Below, piece by piece: positions 26,217-35,840 of a stretch of DNA of 45,029 nt. The DNA is taken from positions 1 to 45,029 of the forward strand of contig JAMDEN010000118.1 in NCBI GenBank assembly GCA_023487035.1. Direction: 5' to 3'. A program made the position numbers and the translations under genes. Origin of the DNA: Actinomycetota bacterium. GTDB taxonomy: Bacteria; Actinomycetota; Humimicrobiia; Humimicrobiales; Humimicrobiaceae. Numbering within the stretch: position 1 is the first letter of the stretch; each line of letters starts with the position of its first letter. The notes beneath the pieces are model-generated. The model worked only from the letters and a program-made list of their open reading frames with translations, had not been told where the DNA came from and ran no database searches.

Positions 26217-26483
26217 TTATTTTTTTAATAAACTGGAAATTATGCCATCTTTTGTCATATTCTTAACTCTTATTTCCTTTAGATTTGAAAATTCGCCATG
26301 AACAATTTCTATATCCTGTTTTGGTACTTTAAGAGCTAATGATAAAAATTCCAGTAACTCTTTATTTGCTTTTCCCTTTTCAGGCGCAGCAGAAATTTTA
26401 ATTTTAATAGTATCATTATACAATCCTGAAACTGTATTATTTGAAGAATTTGGTCTTACCAAAATCTTAATATTTCCGTTCAT
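26217..26483 (-). CDS. DUF167/YggU family protein
   Basis: A small protein of 88 residues from ATG 26483. IKILVRPNSSNNTVSGL, the KIKISAAPEKGKANKELLEFLSLAL core and IVHGEFSNLKEIRV are the YggU family signature. Its biochemical function is unknown. It often sits at the end of dcw-type clusters next to yggT or divIVA. The start lies inside the end of divIVA (17-base overlap), in a run with ATGs at 26489 and 26483; a longer frame up to 26531 exists but has no family similarity at its start. Confidence 0.85.
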   Translation of the reverse strand: MNGNIKILVRPNSSNNTVSGLYNDTIKIKISAAPEKGKANKELLEFLSLALKVPKQDIEIVHGEFSNLKEIRVKNMTKDGIISSLLKK

Positions 26484-27336
26484 CACCATCACCAAAAAAT
26501 TCACTAATAATATCAGGATTTGCAATATCAATTTTTTTGCTTTCTTTTATAATTTTTTCTTCCTCATAATCATTAAAAATCTTTTTTTCCTTTTTTATTT
26601 CCTTTGGATAATTTTCCTGTTGCACTTCATCATTTTCTTTATTTTCAATAATTTTTCTTATTTCTTTCTCTTTTTCCTCATCTGATAATTTTTTAATTTC
26701 AGGGACTATAATATTTTCTTCTTCTTTATTAACTTTATGATGGCTTTCATCACTTTCATATTCAGCTTTTTTATAATCAGAATCACCTGCATAAGTAACA
26801 GTTTTATCATAATCAGTAGTTTCCTGATCTTTTATTTCATTTTTAAAAACCTGTAATTTTTCCTTTATATTATTAATCTTATAGTTATTCTCAATATCAG
26901 CAATTTTTAAATTAAAATCATTTATAATATTTTTTAATCCTGTCATAAAGTCATTATAAAAATTCAGCATGAATTTAATTTTATCTTCAATTTCTTTTTT
27001 TTCTTTTATTAAATCTTTTAATTCATTTTCTTCAATATTTTTTTTGTTTTTTATTATCTCTTCAGCATCTGCTTCTGCTTTTTTTCTAATTTCATCAGCA
27101 ACTTTATGAGCAGAAACTAAAACTTCCGAAACAAGCTTACTTACATCAGTTTCCTGTTCTGCATTTCCTTCATACTTAACTTTATCAAGAGCATCCTGAA
27201 GTTCTTTATTCTTTTTTGTAATTCTGTCAAATTCTACAGCCAGAATATCAAGAAATTTATCCACTTCTTCCATACTATAACCTTTAAAAGCCGTATGAAA
27301 TTCTTTCTTTTGTATATATTCTGAATTTATATTCAT
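26467..27336 (-). CDS. divIVA: DivIVA-domain cell-division positioning protein
   Basis: 289 residues. The N-terminal IQKKEFHTAFKGYSMEEVDKFLDIL is the DivIVA/GpsB membrane-curvature-binding domain, followed by a long coiled coil (about 30-165) and an acidic, low-complexity tail rich in Glu and Lys. In Gram-positive bacteria it marks negatively curved membrane at poles and septa and recruits division or growth factors. GGAGG lies four bases before the ATG. The neighbours ftsZ, sepF and yggS place it in the usual division cluster. The C-terminal tail (about 190-289) is longer than in small DivIVA proteins and of unknown role. Confidence 0.93.
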   Translation of the reverse strand: MNINSEYIQKKEFHTAFKGYSMEEVDKFLDILAVEFDRITKKNKELQDALDKVKYEGNAEQETDVSKLVSEVLVSAHKVADEIRKKAEADAEEIIKNKKNIEENELKDLIKEKKEIEDKIKFMLNFYNDFMTGLKNIINDFNLKIADIENNYKINNIKEKLQVFKNEIKDQETTDYDKTVTYAGDSDYKKAEYESDESHHKVNKEEENIIVPEIKKLSDEEKEKEIRKIIENKENDEVQQENYPKEIKKEKKIFNDYEEEKIIKESKKIDIANPDIISEFFGDGDERKY

Positions 27337-27371
27337 ATTTCCTCCATTCGCATAATAAGATAATAAATTTT

Positions 27372-28211
27372 TTAATTACCTTTTTTTAAAATATCTGCTT
27401 CAAGTTCATAAGATCTGTTAAGTGCCGCCTTTAACGCCTCAAATAAAACTTCTTTTAAATTATTATCATTAAATTTATTTAAAGCTGCTTCAGTTGTTCC
27501 CCCAGGAGAAGCAACAGCCTTAATTAAATCATTTATTGATTTATCAGAATTAATTAAAATTTCTCCTGCTCCAAGCAATGTATTTATAACTAATTTTTTA
27601 GCAGTTTGTAATTCAAGCCCGTTTTCAACTGCGAAATCAATCATTATTTTACAAAAAAGAAAAAAATAAGCAGGTCCACTACCCGAAATTGCTGTAATAA
27701 GATTTTGAAATTTTTCATCAATCAAAACAGTTTTACCAACGCTTTTCATTAATTTCTCTGAAAAATCTTTATGTTCTTTTTTAGTAAATTTTCCTGATGA
27801 AATTGCTGAAATACCTTTATTGTAAATAGCCGGAGTATTCGGCATTATTCTTATTACAGAGATATTTCCAATATTTCTTTCAAAAAAATTTGTAGAAATT
27901 CCTGCTGCTATACTTATTATTACATTTTCATTTATATTGCAGTTTTCTTTTAATACAGACATCATATCTTTTATATTTTGTGGTTTAACAGCAATTAAAA
28001 TATATTTGGAATTTATAATTATTTCTTTTAAATTTTTAAAAGAATTTATCTTAAATAATTCTTTTATTTTTTTTATTTTTCCATTGTCTATATCAAAAAC
28101 AACTATTTCCTTACTATTAAGAAAACCTGAATTTATAATTCCTTTTAAAAGGGTACTCCCCATATTTCCAAGACCAATTATTCCTAATGTATATTTTCTT
28201 TCTGTTATCAT
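27372..28211 (-). CDS. proC: Pyrroline-5-carboxylate reductase
   Basis: Reduces 1-pyrroline-5-carboxylate to proline with NAD(P)H in the cytoplasm. It has 279 residues. GIIGLGNMGSTLLKGI (9-24) is the dinucleotide fold; VIRIMPNTPAIYNKG and SGSGPAYFFLF are conserved, and SPGGTTEAALN is in the C-terminal dimerisation domain. It lies between sepF and divIVA, a placement seen in several Gram-positive division clusters. A gap of about 190 bases separates it from sepF, without a clear promoter. Confidence 0.95.
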   Translation of the reverse strand: MITERKYTLGIIGLGNMGSTLLKGIINSGFLNSKEIVVFDIDNGKIKKIKELFKINSFKNLKEIIINSKYILIAVKPQNIKDMMSVLKENCNINENVIISIAAGISTNFFERNIGNISVIRIMPNTPAIYNKGISAISSGKFTKKEHKDFSEKLMKSVGKTVLIDEKFQNLITAISGSGPAYFFLFCKIMIDFAVENGLELQTAKKLVINTLLGAGEILINSDKSINDLIKAVASPGGTTEAALNKFNDNNLKEVLFEALKAALNRSYELEADILKKGN

Positions 28212-28397
28212 GAACTTTTTTTATTATTTCAAATAAATTAAATACTTATTGAATTTTAATATTTATTTATATTTATGTTATTAATAAAAATTTTTTATTA
28301 AAAAATTACTTATTAAAAAACAAAAAATTAACATTATAAAAATTATTAAAAGTTAAAACATTTAATTTATTAAAAATTTTAAATTAAAATACATAAA

Positions 28398-28922
28398 CTA
28401 ATAATTATCATATAAACCTTTGTCTTTTAATATCTCTTTTTCATCAGAAGTAACTTCAACGTTATAAGGAGTTATAAGAAAAACCTTATCTGCTACTTTT
28501 TCAATACTTCCATTTAACGCATAAGTTAAACCACTACAAAAATCAATAATTCTCTTAGCAATATCTGAATTTTCATTTTGTAAATTTACAATAACAGGAA
28601 TATCATTTTTAAATTTATCTCCAATAATTTGAGAATCCTCATAACCTTCGGGTTCAATAACAAAAACTTTTGTCTTCTTCTCCATTTTAACTTCTTCCAG
28701 TTTAGTTATTTTCCTTTGAGTTCTAAACCAGCTGGTACTTGCATGCTGACTTATATTTACAGGTTCAGGCTCTTCAATTTTATGTAATTTAATATCTTTA
28801 TTTTCCCTTAAATATTTTGAAACTCTTCTATCTCCATTATATTTCTGTGGAATATTTTCTTCCACATCTTCATCAATAAATCCAAGAAAAGATAAAGTTT
28901 TTTTAAAAAAACCTGGCATCAT
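28398..28922 (-). CDS. sepF: Cell division protein SepF
   Basis: 174 residues. The N-terminal GFFKKTLSFLGF is the amphipathic membrane-binding helix, then a variable linker. The SepF domain (about 80-165) contains KVFVIEPEGYEDSQIIGDKF, IPVIVNLQNENSDIAKRIIDF and a GLTYALNGSIEKVADKVFLITP core. It bundles FtsZ and ties it to the membrane, alongside FtsA. AAGGAG is two and five bases before ATG 28922 and ATG 28919; the second fits spacing better. FtsZ in this window keeps the C-terminal IPTFLRK peptide that SepF and FtsA bind. Confidence 0.94.
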   Translation of the reverse strand: MMPGFFKKTLSFLGFIDEDVEENIPQKYNGDRRVSKYLRENKDIKLHKIEEPEPVNISQHASTSWFRTQRKITKLEEVKMEKKTKVFVIEPEGYEDSQIIGDKFKNDIPVIVNLQNENSDIAKRIIDFCSGLTYALNGSIEKVADKVFLITPYNVEVTSDEKEILKDKGLYDNY

Positions 28923-28945
28923 TTCTCCTTAAAATAAAAATTTAT

Positions 28946-29632
28946 TTATATAAAAATAGCTGATCCGATTCTTAACATTGTTGCGCCTTCTTCAACTGCA
29001 ACCTGATAATCATTACTCATTCCCATTGATAATTCAGTTAAATTTAAATTTTTAAAATGATTATTTAATTTATTTAATTCATTTCTTAGGGTGCTAAATA
29101 TATTTCTTATATAATTAAAATCATCGGTTAGCGGAGCCATAGTCATTAAACCACATATTTTAATATTATCATATTTTAATGCATTCGTTATAAAATCTAT
29201 AGTTTCGTTTAATTTAATTCCATACTTAGTTTCTTCATTTGAAATATTTACTTCTATTAATATTTTTTGAATTTTTTTTATACTTGTTGCAAGATTATTA
29301 ATCTTATTTAAGGTACTTAAATCATCAATTGAATGAATGTATTGTACAATCGGGACAACTTTTTTTATTTTATTACTTTGAAGATGACCAATAAAGTGCC
29401 AAATTGGATTACCTTTTACTATACTTGATTTAAAAACAAGATCATCAGCTTTGTTTTCACCTAAATCAGTTATGCCGTAATCAATTAATATTTGTATTTG
29501 TTCCGGGTTGGCATATTTTGTTGCTGCAATTATTTTAATATCAAAAGAGTTCCTTGAGGCATTTTCACATGCTTTTCTTATATTTTCTTTTATTTTATTT
29601 AAATTAGAAATAATTTTATCTTTATCAGTCAT
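28946..29632 (-). CDS. yggS: YggS-family PLP homeostasis protein
   Basis: A 228-residue alanine-racemase-fold protein that binds pyridoxal phosphate and keeps its free level low; no catalytic reaction is known. The PLP lysine is in IIAATKYANPEQI (about residue 36). GENKADDLVFK, WHFIGHLQSNK and LSMGMSNDYQVAVEEGATMLRIGS are the family's conserved blocks. It is 23 bases upstream of sepF and follows pgeF, the standard Gram-positive order. Confidence 0.94.
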   Translation of the reverse strand: MTDKDKIISNLNKIKENIRKACENASRNSFDIKIIAATKYANPEQIQILIDYGITDLGENKADDLVFKSSIVKGNPIWHFIGHLQSNKIKKVVPIVQYIHSIDDLSTLNKINNLATSIKKIQKILIEVNISNEETKYGIKLNETIDFITNALKYDNIKICGLMTMAPLTDDFNYIRNIFSTLRNELNKLNNHFKNLNLTELSMGMSNDYQVAVEEGATMLRIGSAIFI

Positions 29633-29716
29633 TTTTATATTTAATATAATTTATTAATTTATATTTAATTGAAATTATGTTAATATTTTTATTAATTAAT
29701 TTTTAATTTCAAATTT

Positions 29717-30586
29717 TTATTCAAGCATTATTATACCTGCTTGCCTTCCAGTTTCTTTTCTCTTTCTGTAAGAAAAAAACAAATTTTCATTATTACAATA
29801 TGTACATAGCTTTGTATCTGAAATATTACTTTTTAATATTCCATAATCACATAAATCATTTTTAATTATACTTACTAAATCAATAAAATAATAATTAATA
29901 TTTTCTTTATTATCCTTGAATTCTTCAAAATTCATTTTGTTTTTAAATTTAAGATAAAATAAATTAAAGGTATCTTTTGTTACTTTAAAGCAGCATTTTC
30001 TTATTGAAGGTCCTATAAACACAAGTATATCTTTTAAATCGGAATTATATATATTTTTAAAATTATTAATCGCATTTACAATAATCTGATTTAAAACCCC
30101 CCTCCAACCTGCATGAACTGCAGCAATAACTCTTTTTTTTATATCAGCAATTAAAACTAAATTACAATCTGCCCCCATAACCATTAAAGGAAGTAGTGAG
30201 ATGTCAGTTATCATTGCATCAGCATTTAAAACACCATTAAATTTTGGATTTAAGAAACCATCTGAATTAAAGAAATTATTTTTTGATATAAAAATTTTTT
30301 TTAAAAAATTATCGTTTATTATTAAAACTCTGTTACTATGTATTTGATTTAAAGAAAAAAGATTTGTAGCTTTATCATAACCAAATAAGCTTAAAATTTT
30401 CAACCTGTTCTTTTTAACCGAATCAATGTTATCCCCTAAGTAATAAGAAGTATTTAAACTGCTATATTTTCCCTTACTAAATCCTCCATTTCTAGTAGTA
30501 AAAAATAATAGTATTTTATATTTTTCTTTAAGATCTAATGGTATAAATATTGTTGTACCATTTATTTCAACTTTATTTATTTTCAT
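29717..30586 (-). CDS. pgeF: Polyphenol oxidase / laccase-domain protein (PgeF, YfiH)
   Basis: 289 residues. FFTTRNGGFSKGKYSSLN, LNQIHSNRVLII, MGADCNLVLIAD, AAVHAGWRGVLNQI and FIGPSIRKCCF are the conserved Zn/Cu-site blocks of the YfiH family. Members were called polyphenol oxidases; later work points to purine nucleoside phosphorylase/adenosine deaminase activity or correction of mis-incorporated amino acids in peptidoglycan precursors. Here it lies directly downstream of ftsZ, a nine-base gap, which fits a cell-wall link. Confidence 0.92.
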   Translation of the reverse strand: MKINKVEINGTTIFIPLDLKEKYKILLFFTTRNGGFSKGKYSSLNTSYYLGDNIDSVKKNRLKILSLFGYDKATNLFSLNQIHSNRVLIINDNFLKKIFISKNNFFNSDGFLNPKFNGVLNADAMITDISLLPLMVMGADCNLVLIADIKKRVIAAVHAGWRGVLNQIIVNAINNFKNIYNSDLKDILVFIGPSIRKCCFKVTKDTFNLFYLKFKNKMNFEEFKDNKENINYYFIDLVSIIKNDLCDYGILKSNISDTKLCTYCNNENLFFSYRKRKETGRQAGIIMLE

Positions 30587-30594
30587 TAAATAAA

Positions 30595-31746
30595 TTAATA
30601 ATTGTTTTTATCCTTCCTTAAAAATGTAGGGATATCCAGAATATCATCTTCATCATTAAATTTTATATTTTTAGTAGTTTCTTTTAATTCAGGAAATATT
30701 TTGTCTCTTTCAGTTTCTTTTTTAATCTCACTTGTTTTAAACACAGCTTCTTCTTTTTTTTCTTCTACAGAATTTTTTTCATTTTTTTGTTTTTTATCAA
30801 AAAGTTTATCTTTAAACCCGGTCGCAATTATCGTTACTTTAATCTTATCTTTCATGTTTTCATCAATAACTGCACCAAAAATAATATTTGCATCAGGACT
30901 TGCTGAATTTCTTATAATTTCTGCAGCTTCATTAACTTCAAATAACTTTAAATCAGGACCACCTGAAACATTTAATAAAATACCCTTTGCCCCATCAATT
31001 GAAGCTTCAATCAGCGGGCTATTTATTGCACTTTGAGCAGCCTTAATTGCTCTGTTATCACCTGAAGCAATTCCATCTCCAAGTAAAGCATTACCTGCAT
31101 CTTTTATTATTGATTTTACATCAGCAAAATCAAGATTTATAAGTCCTGGTAAAGTAATTAAATCAGTAACTCCTCTTACTCCTGCCTTTAAAACATTATC
31201 AGCAAGTTTAAAAGCATTTAATAATGTGGTATTCTCATCAGAAATTTCAAGAAGTTTGTCATTTGGAATTATAATAAGGCAGTCAACTTTTCCTCTTAAA
31301 TTATTTATGCCTTCTTCTGCTTGCATAGCTCTTTTTGCCCCCTCAAAAGTAAATGGTCTTGTAACTACTCCAACTGTTAAACAACCTTCATCTCTGGCAA
31401 TTTCAGCTATAACTGGAGCAGCTCCGGTTCCGGTACCTCCTCCTTCACCACAAGTTATAAAAATCATATCAGCACCATGTACAACTTCTCTTATGGCATC
31501 AGAGGATTTATCAGCTGATAATTTTCCTATTTCAGGATTAGAACCTGCACCAAGTCCACTATCCCCAATTAAAACTTTTCTATCAGCATTAGACATCATA
31601 AGAGCTTGGGCATCTGTATTTATAGCTATAAATTCACATCCATTTAAATTATCTTCCATCATTCTGTTTACAGCATTACTTCCACCGCCACCAACACCAA
31701 TTACTTTTATTACAGCATAATAATTTTTATCAAATTCCAAGCCCAC
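30595..31746 (-). CDS. ftsZ: Cell division GTPase FtsZ
   Basis: Tubulin homologue that forms the Z ring. From GTG 31746 it has 383 residues. IGVGGGGSNAVNRM (about 16-29), the tubulin signature GGGTGTGAAP (about 102-111) and VDCLIIIPNDKLL are seen. A charged linker and the C-terminal DILDIPTFLRKD peptide that binds FtsA and SepF follow. The frame extends to an ATG at 31767, but AGGAGG at 31758-31753 lies inside that extension and six bases before the GTG, so the shorter start is preferred. The ftsA stop is ten bases upstream. Confidence 0.97.
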   Translation of the reverse strand: MGLEFDKNYYAVIKVIGVGGGGSNAVNRMMEDNLNGCEFIAINTDAQALMMSNADRKVLIGDSGLGAGSNPEIGKLSADKSSDAIREVVHGADMIFITCGEGGGTGTGAAPVIAEIARDEGCLTVGVVTRPFTFEGAKRAMQAEEGINNLRGKVDCLIIIPNDKLLEISDENTTLLNAFKLADNVLKAGVRGVTDLITLPGLINLDFADVKSIIKDAGNALLGDGIASGDNRAIKAAQSAINSPLIEASIDGAKGILLNVSGGPDLKLFEVNEAAEIIRNSASPDANIIFGAVIDENMKDKIKVTIIATGFKDKLFDKKQKNEKNSVEEKKEEAVFKTSEIKKETERDKIFPELKETTKNIKFNDEDDILDIPTFLRKDKNNY

Positions 31747-31756
31747 ATTAACCCTC

Positions 31757-33022
31757 CTATTTTTCACCTTTTAAGATTTTATTTATAAATCCTCTAAATT
31801 TATCAAAAAATCCTGCATTTTTTTTATTTTTATTATTAATATTATCTAATTCTTCATAATTATCAACCTGAAAAGCATATTTTAATAAACCAACACTAGT
31901 TGAAAATATCGGGTTATTTATAACTTCTGAAGGTCCTTCAACATCTATTGAAATTCCTATTCTTGCAGGCATGTCAAAAACCATGCTTGCCATTTGAAGC
32001 AATCCTTTTATTTGTGCAGAACCCCCAGTTATTACAAGACCACAAGGGATTGACTTAATTAAATCATATTCATCTATTTTGTTTTTTATCAGTTGCAACA
32101 TTTCTTTAACACGAGAATTTACTATATTATATAACTGAATATTAAGAGTTGTTTTATTTGCATTAATATTCATATCACTCATACTTGCTCTATTTAAAAT
32201 CTCTGGAAAATTATAATCAACATTAGCAAATCTTTTTTTAATTTCTTCAGCTTTGTTAAATGGTATATTTAATCCAATTGATATATCATTTGTTATTAAA
32301 TCACCGCCAACAGGCAAACAATATGTAAATATCATTTTTTTATTTTTATATATAGCTACATCTGTAGTACCCCCACCTATATCAAGGCAAATTACTCCAC
32401 TTTCCTTCTCTTCATTTGTCAGCACTGCTTCTGATGATGCAAGAGCTTCAATAACAATATCCTGTATTTCAATATTCGCAGCTTTTACACTATTTACAAT
32501 ATTTTTTATAAGTGAAGTTGAGCCATAAATAATTAATAACTCAACCCCAAGTCTTTCAGTAGACAAACCAATTGGATCTTCTATACCCTTTTCTCCATCA
32601 GCAACAAATTGCTTTACTATTGTATGAATTACTTCATACTGGGAAGCAAGATTTATCCTGTTTGTTAATGCTATAAGTCTGTCAACATCAATTTTTCTTA
32701 CAATTCTGTTTGGTGAAGAAATTGTAATTTCATTATAATTATTTTCAAAAGAAACATGCTTACCAGTTACTCCAATATAAGCATTGTCAATAAAAAAATT
32801 TGAAGATTTTTCAGCTAATTCTACTGAATCAAGAATGGATTTTGTGGATTCATTAATATCTATTACAAGACCCTTTTTCATTCCATTGCTTTTTGTGATT
32901 CCATAGCCTCTTATTTCAATAGAACTGTTTTTTTTAAGTTTCCCGATTAATGTACATACTTTTGTTGTACCTAAATCTATTGCTACTATGTAATCGTCTT
33001 TGCCAGGCAATTTCATCTCCAA
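31757..33022 (-). CDS. ftsA: Cell division protein FtsA
   Basis: Actin-fold ATPase that tethers FtsZ to the membrane. It has about 421 residues. IVAIDLGTTKVCTLIG opens the phosphate-1 motif, GVICLDIGGGTTDVAIYK is phosphate 2, and GLVITGGSAQIKG is the adenosine motif. The 1C domain lies between about 85 and 160. The C-terminal FFDKFRGFINKILKG is the amphipathic membrane helix. Candidate starts are TTG 33022, ATG 33016 and TTG 33010; GGAG lies six bases before the last. Confidence 0.96.
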   Translation of the reverse strand: MEMKLPGKDDYIVAIDLGTTKVCTLIGKLKKNSSIEIRGYGITKSNGMKKGLVIDINESTKSILDSVELAEKSSNFFIDNAYIGVTGKHVSFENNYNEITISSPNRIVRKIDVDRLIALTNRINLASQYEVIHTIVKQFVADGEKGIEDPIGLSTERLGVELLIIYGSTSLIKNIVNSVKAANIEIQDIVIEALASSEAVLTNEEKESGVICLDIGGGTTDVAIYKNKKMIFTYCLPVGGDLITNDISIGLNIPFNKAEEIKKRFANVDYNFPEILNRASMSDMNINANKTTLNIQLYNIVNSRVKEMLQLIKNKIDEYDLIKSIPCGLVITGGSAQIKGLLQMASMVFDMPARIGISIDVEGPSEVINNPIFSTSVGLLKYAFQVDNYEELDNINNKNKKNAGFFDKFRGFINKILKGEK

Positions 33023-33033
33023 TTATTAATCAT

Positions 33034-33822
33034 TTATTCCACAATAGGATTATCAGAAATCCTTAAATCAATTATACTATAATAAATATTTTCATTCTGT
33101 ATATTTTTTAAAATTTGTTCAAGAATTGCATTTTTTTTAATAATTTCATTACTGTTGCCAAATATTATTTTTTTATAATCTATGGTTTCAAAATAAATAT
33201 CTCCAGAAGAATTATTAATTATCCCGCCGTATTTTATCTTTTTTTTAATATCATCACTTAAACCATTATAAATAACTGCAGAACTTAATATGTTTTTCCT
33301 GGCAATTTTTGTGCCAATTTCAGGAAAATAATTAATAGCATCTTTAACTATTAATAAGTTATTATATTTATCCATATTTTCAGTAACTTTTTCAAGTACA
33401 ACTCCTTCATTATCTATAAGAAAATAATCATTTTTATAAAGAATTATTAAAAACGGTATTCTCTCAGTTATGTTTATTATCAGTTTATCAGGAAAAACTT
33501 TTAATATTTCAGCCTTTTTAATTCTTGCAAAATTATTCATTAAAGCTGTTTCATACTTTCTTTTATCAATTTCAAATATATTTGTTCCTTTCAGGTCTTT
33601 AGCCTCACTAATAATAACTTCTGATTTATAATAATTGTTTCCTTTTACTTCAATATTTTTTATTTTAAAATAATCACTATTATAAAAATAATTTAAACCC
33701 CATGTTATTGCTACAAACAAAGCTATAATTAAAATAATCCATAAAACAGAAAGAAACTTCCTGATAGTTGCTTTACGTTTTCTGGAAGAAATTCTTTTAT
33801 CTTCAATAATTTTTCCAGCCAT
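33034..33822 (-). CDS. ftsQ: Cell division protein FtsQ/DivIB
   Basis: 262 residues: a basic cytoplasmic N-terminus (RISSRKRKATIRKF), one membrane span (about 24-47), then the POTRA domain (YFKIKNIEVKGNNYYKSEVII) and the FtsQ beta domain with FPDKLIINITERIPFLIILYKNDYFLIDNEG. It links FtsA/FtsZ inside to FtsL/FtsB/FtsI outside the membrane. It lies between ddl and ftsA, as in many dcw clusters. Confidence 0.92.
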   Translation of the reverse strand: MAGKIIEDKRISSRKRKATIRKFLSVLWIILIIALFVAITWGLNYFYNSDYFKIKNIEVKGNNYYKSEVIISEAKDLKGTNIFEIDKRKYETALMNNFARIKKAEILKVFPDKLIINITERIPFLIILYKNDYFLIDNEGVVLEKVTENMDKYNNLLIVKDAINYFPEIGTKIARKNILSSAVIYNGLSDDIKKKIKYGGIINNSSGDIYFETIDYKKIIFGNSNEIIKKNAILEQILKNIQNENIYYSIIDLRISDNPIVE

Positions 33823-33860
33823 TTTTTTAATTTTTATTTAATTTAATTAAATAAAAAAAC

Positions 33861-34850
33861 TTACATTTTCAAACTGGAATAATTAAGTATAATTTCAACC
33901 AGTTTTTCAAAATTTATTCCTGCTGCAGCAGCTGCTTTTGGAACAAGACTTGTTTCTGTCATGCCTGGCATTGTATTTATTTCCAGCACATAAGGAACCT
34001 TATTTTCATCAAGAATCAAGTCTACCCTTGAAATTCCATAACATCCTAGACTGTTGTGAGCTTTTAATGATAGTTCCTTTACTTTTAATTCTGTTTCATT
34101 ATCAAGGCTGGCAGGAACAATATATTCTGTTAACCCGACAGTATATTTAGATTTAAAATCATAAAATCCACTTTTAGGTTTAATTTCAATTACTGGTAAA
34201 GCTATTGGTTTATCCCCAACAATACTAACAGTAAGTAATCTTCCAAAAATAAATTTCTCTATTAGAATTCTGCTATCATAAATCTTAGCAAAATTAATTG
34301 CAGTTTCAAGCTCATTTTCACTGTCAACAATTGTAATTCCAATTGTTGAGCCTTCTCTTGAAGGTTTAACTACAAGAGGATATCCGGTAACCTTATTAAC
34401 TTCATTTTTTATTTTATTAATATCCAAATTACTGATAGAACTTAATTCAATATATTCAGGGGTTGGTATTTTTTCAAAAACAAAAATTTTTTTTGAAAAT
34501 ATTTTATCAATTGCAAGAGAGCTTGCCAGTATTCCGGATCCGGTATAAGGAATTTTAAAAAGTTCAAGAATTCCCTGCACAGAGCCGTCTTCACCATATT
34601 TACCATGTAAAGCCAGAAAAGCTATGTCTATTTCATTAAAAACAGAAATATTGTCTCCCTTAAAATCAATATATTTAGCATTATAACCATTATTAATAAG
34701 GGCATTATAAATTCCTTCACCTGTTTTTAATGAAATTTCCCTTTCGGAAGAAATTCCTCCACAAATAACACCAATTGTTATTTCTTTTTTCTTTTTTGTA
34801 ATTTCTAAATTTTTAAATTCATCAGAAATATTTTTAAGTTTGAAATCCAA
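33861..34850 (-). CDS. ddl: D-alanine--D-alanine ligase
   Basis: Joins two D-Ala with ATP for the pentapeptide stem. 329 residues, ATP-grasp fold. ICGGISSEREISLKTG opens the N domain; LALHGKYGEDGSVQGILE, VVKPSREGSTIGI and LEINTMPGMTETSLVP carry substrate, ATP and Mg contacts. The start is TTG at 34850, inside the end of murB (17-base overlap), with GAGG nine bases upstream. It appears D-Ala type rather than D-Lac; the residue that decides this would need alignment. Confidence 0.95.
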   Translation of the reverse strand: MDFKLKNISDEFKNLEITKKKKEITIGVICGGISSEREISLKTGEGIYNALINNGYNAKYIDFKGDNISVFNEIDIAFLALHGKYGEDGSVQGILELFKIPYTGSGILASSLAIDKIFSKKIFVFEKIPTPEYIELSSISNLDINKIKNEVNKVTGYPLVVKPSREGSTIGITIVDSENELETAINFAKIYDSRILIEKFIFGRLLTVSIVGDKPIALPVIEIKPKSGFYDFKSKYTVGLTEYIVPASLDNETELKVKELSLKAHNSLGCYGISRVDLILDENKVPYVLEINTMPGMTETSLVPKAAAAAGINFEKLVEIILNYSSLKM

Positions 34851-35763
34851 CTAATTTCACCTCGTAATCTAAATTTATGTTAAAATTTTCTCTTACAAGC
34901 CCCTTAATTATTTTTGCAAGGTTAAAAATATCTTCTGAAGTTGCATTATTAATGTTTTCTATGAAATTTGCGTGTTTTTTTGAAACAGCAGCTCCACCAT
35001 ACATAAAACCCTTAAGTCCAAGACTATCAATCAATTCTCCGGCAGTTTTTTTTGAATTTAACGGATTTTTGAAAAAACAACCACAATTAAAAGTATTTAA
35101 AGGCTGAGTTGCTTTTTTAGATTTTATTTTTTCCCTGATATTATTAAATATAATTTCTCTTTCTGTTTTATCTTTTTTAAAAAAAACTTTTGTTATAACA
35201 GCAAGGTTCTCAACTTTCAAAAATCTGTATCCGTAATTTAAAGGTTTTAATTTTATTTTTTCTTTTAAAGCCTTGTTTTTTATTATCTTTAAACATTCAA
35301 TACTTTCCACATAATCACATATTCCTTCAAGCTGAGTACCACAGTTTCCATAAACTGCACCACCAATAGTTCCGGGAATACCAGCTAAAAAAGAAAAATC
35401 ATATTTATTTTTATAAGAATGAGTTATAAATTTTCCTAAGATACATGATGCTCCTGCAGTTATAAATCCATTGTCATAAAATTCCTGAAAATCATAATTT
35501 TTGCCAAGTTTTATTAATATATCATTGCAGTTATCACTTATTAATGTATTTGAGCCTCCGCCAATAATGTAATATCTTGCGTTAATATCATTTAAAATAT
35601 TTAAAAGACTTATTAATGCTTCGTCAGAATTAGCAACTATCAATATTGATGTTATACCGTTTATTCTAAAAGTTGATAAATTTCTGATGTTATAGTTAAA
35701 AAATATTTCAAGATTTTTTATGTCAGATTTCTTTAAAAGTATTTTTATTTCTTCTATTTCCAT
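34834..35763 (-). CDS. murB: UDP-N-acetylmuramate dehydrogenase
   Basis: FAD enzyme reducing UDP-GlcNAc-enolpyruvate to UDP-MurNAc with NADPH. It has 309 residues. NLSTFRINGITSIL and YYIIGGGSNTLI bind FAD. LAGIPGTIGGAVYGNCGTQ and NCGCFFKNPLNSKKTAGELID follow; the last has Cys where many MurB proteins have the proton-donor Ser, a known natural variation. The C-terminal Glu is in the SKKHANFIENINNATSEDI region. It starts 77 bases after murC. Confidence 0.95.
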   Translation of the reverse strand: MEIEEIKILLKKSDIKNLEIFFNYNIRNLSTFRINGITSILIVANSDEALISLLNILNDINARYYIIGGGSNTLISDNCNDILIKLGKNYDFQEFYDNGFITAGASCILGKFITHSYKNKYDFSFLAGIPGTIGGAVYGNCGTQLEGICDYVESIECLKIIKNKALKEKIKLKPLNYGYRFLKVENLAVITKVFFKKDKTEREIIFNNIREKIKSKKATQPLNTFNCGCFFKNPLNSKKTAGELIDSLGLKGFMYGGAAVSKKHANFIENINNATSEDIFNLAKIIKGLVRENFNINLDYEVKLVGFQT

Positions 35764-35840
35764 TAAACATCACAATATTTTTGCTACTCTAACTTTTTAA
35801 TAGTACAAATAATATTTTTAAAATAATAAAAAAATTTTAC

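Noticed and set aside
31226-31720. 164-codon plus-strand ORF opposite ftsZ
   Set aside because: It is the antisense shadow of a certain gene, biased by FtsZ codons, with no ribosome site or family resemblance.
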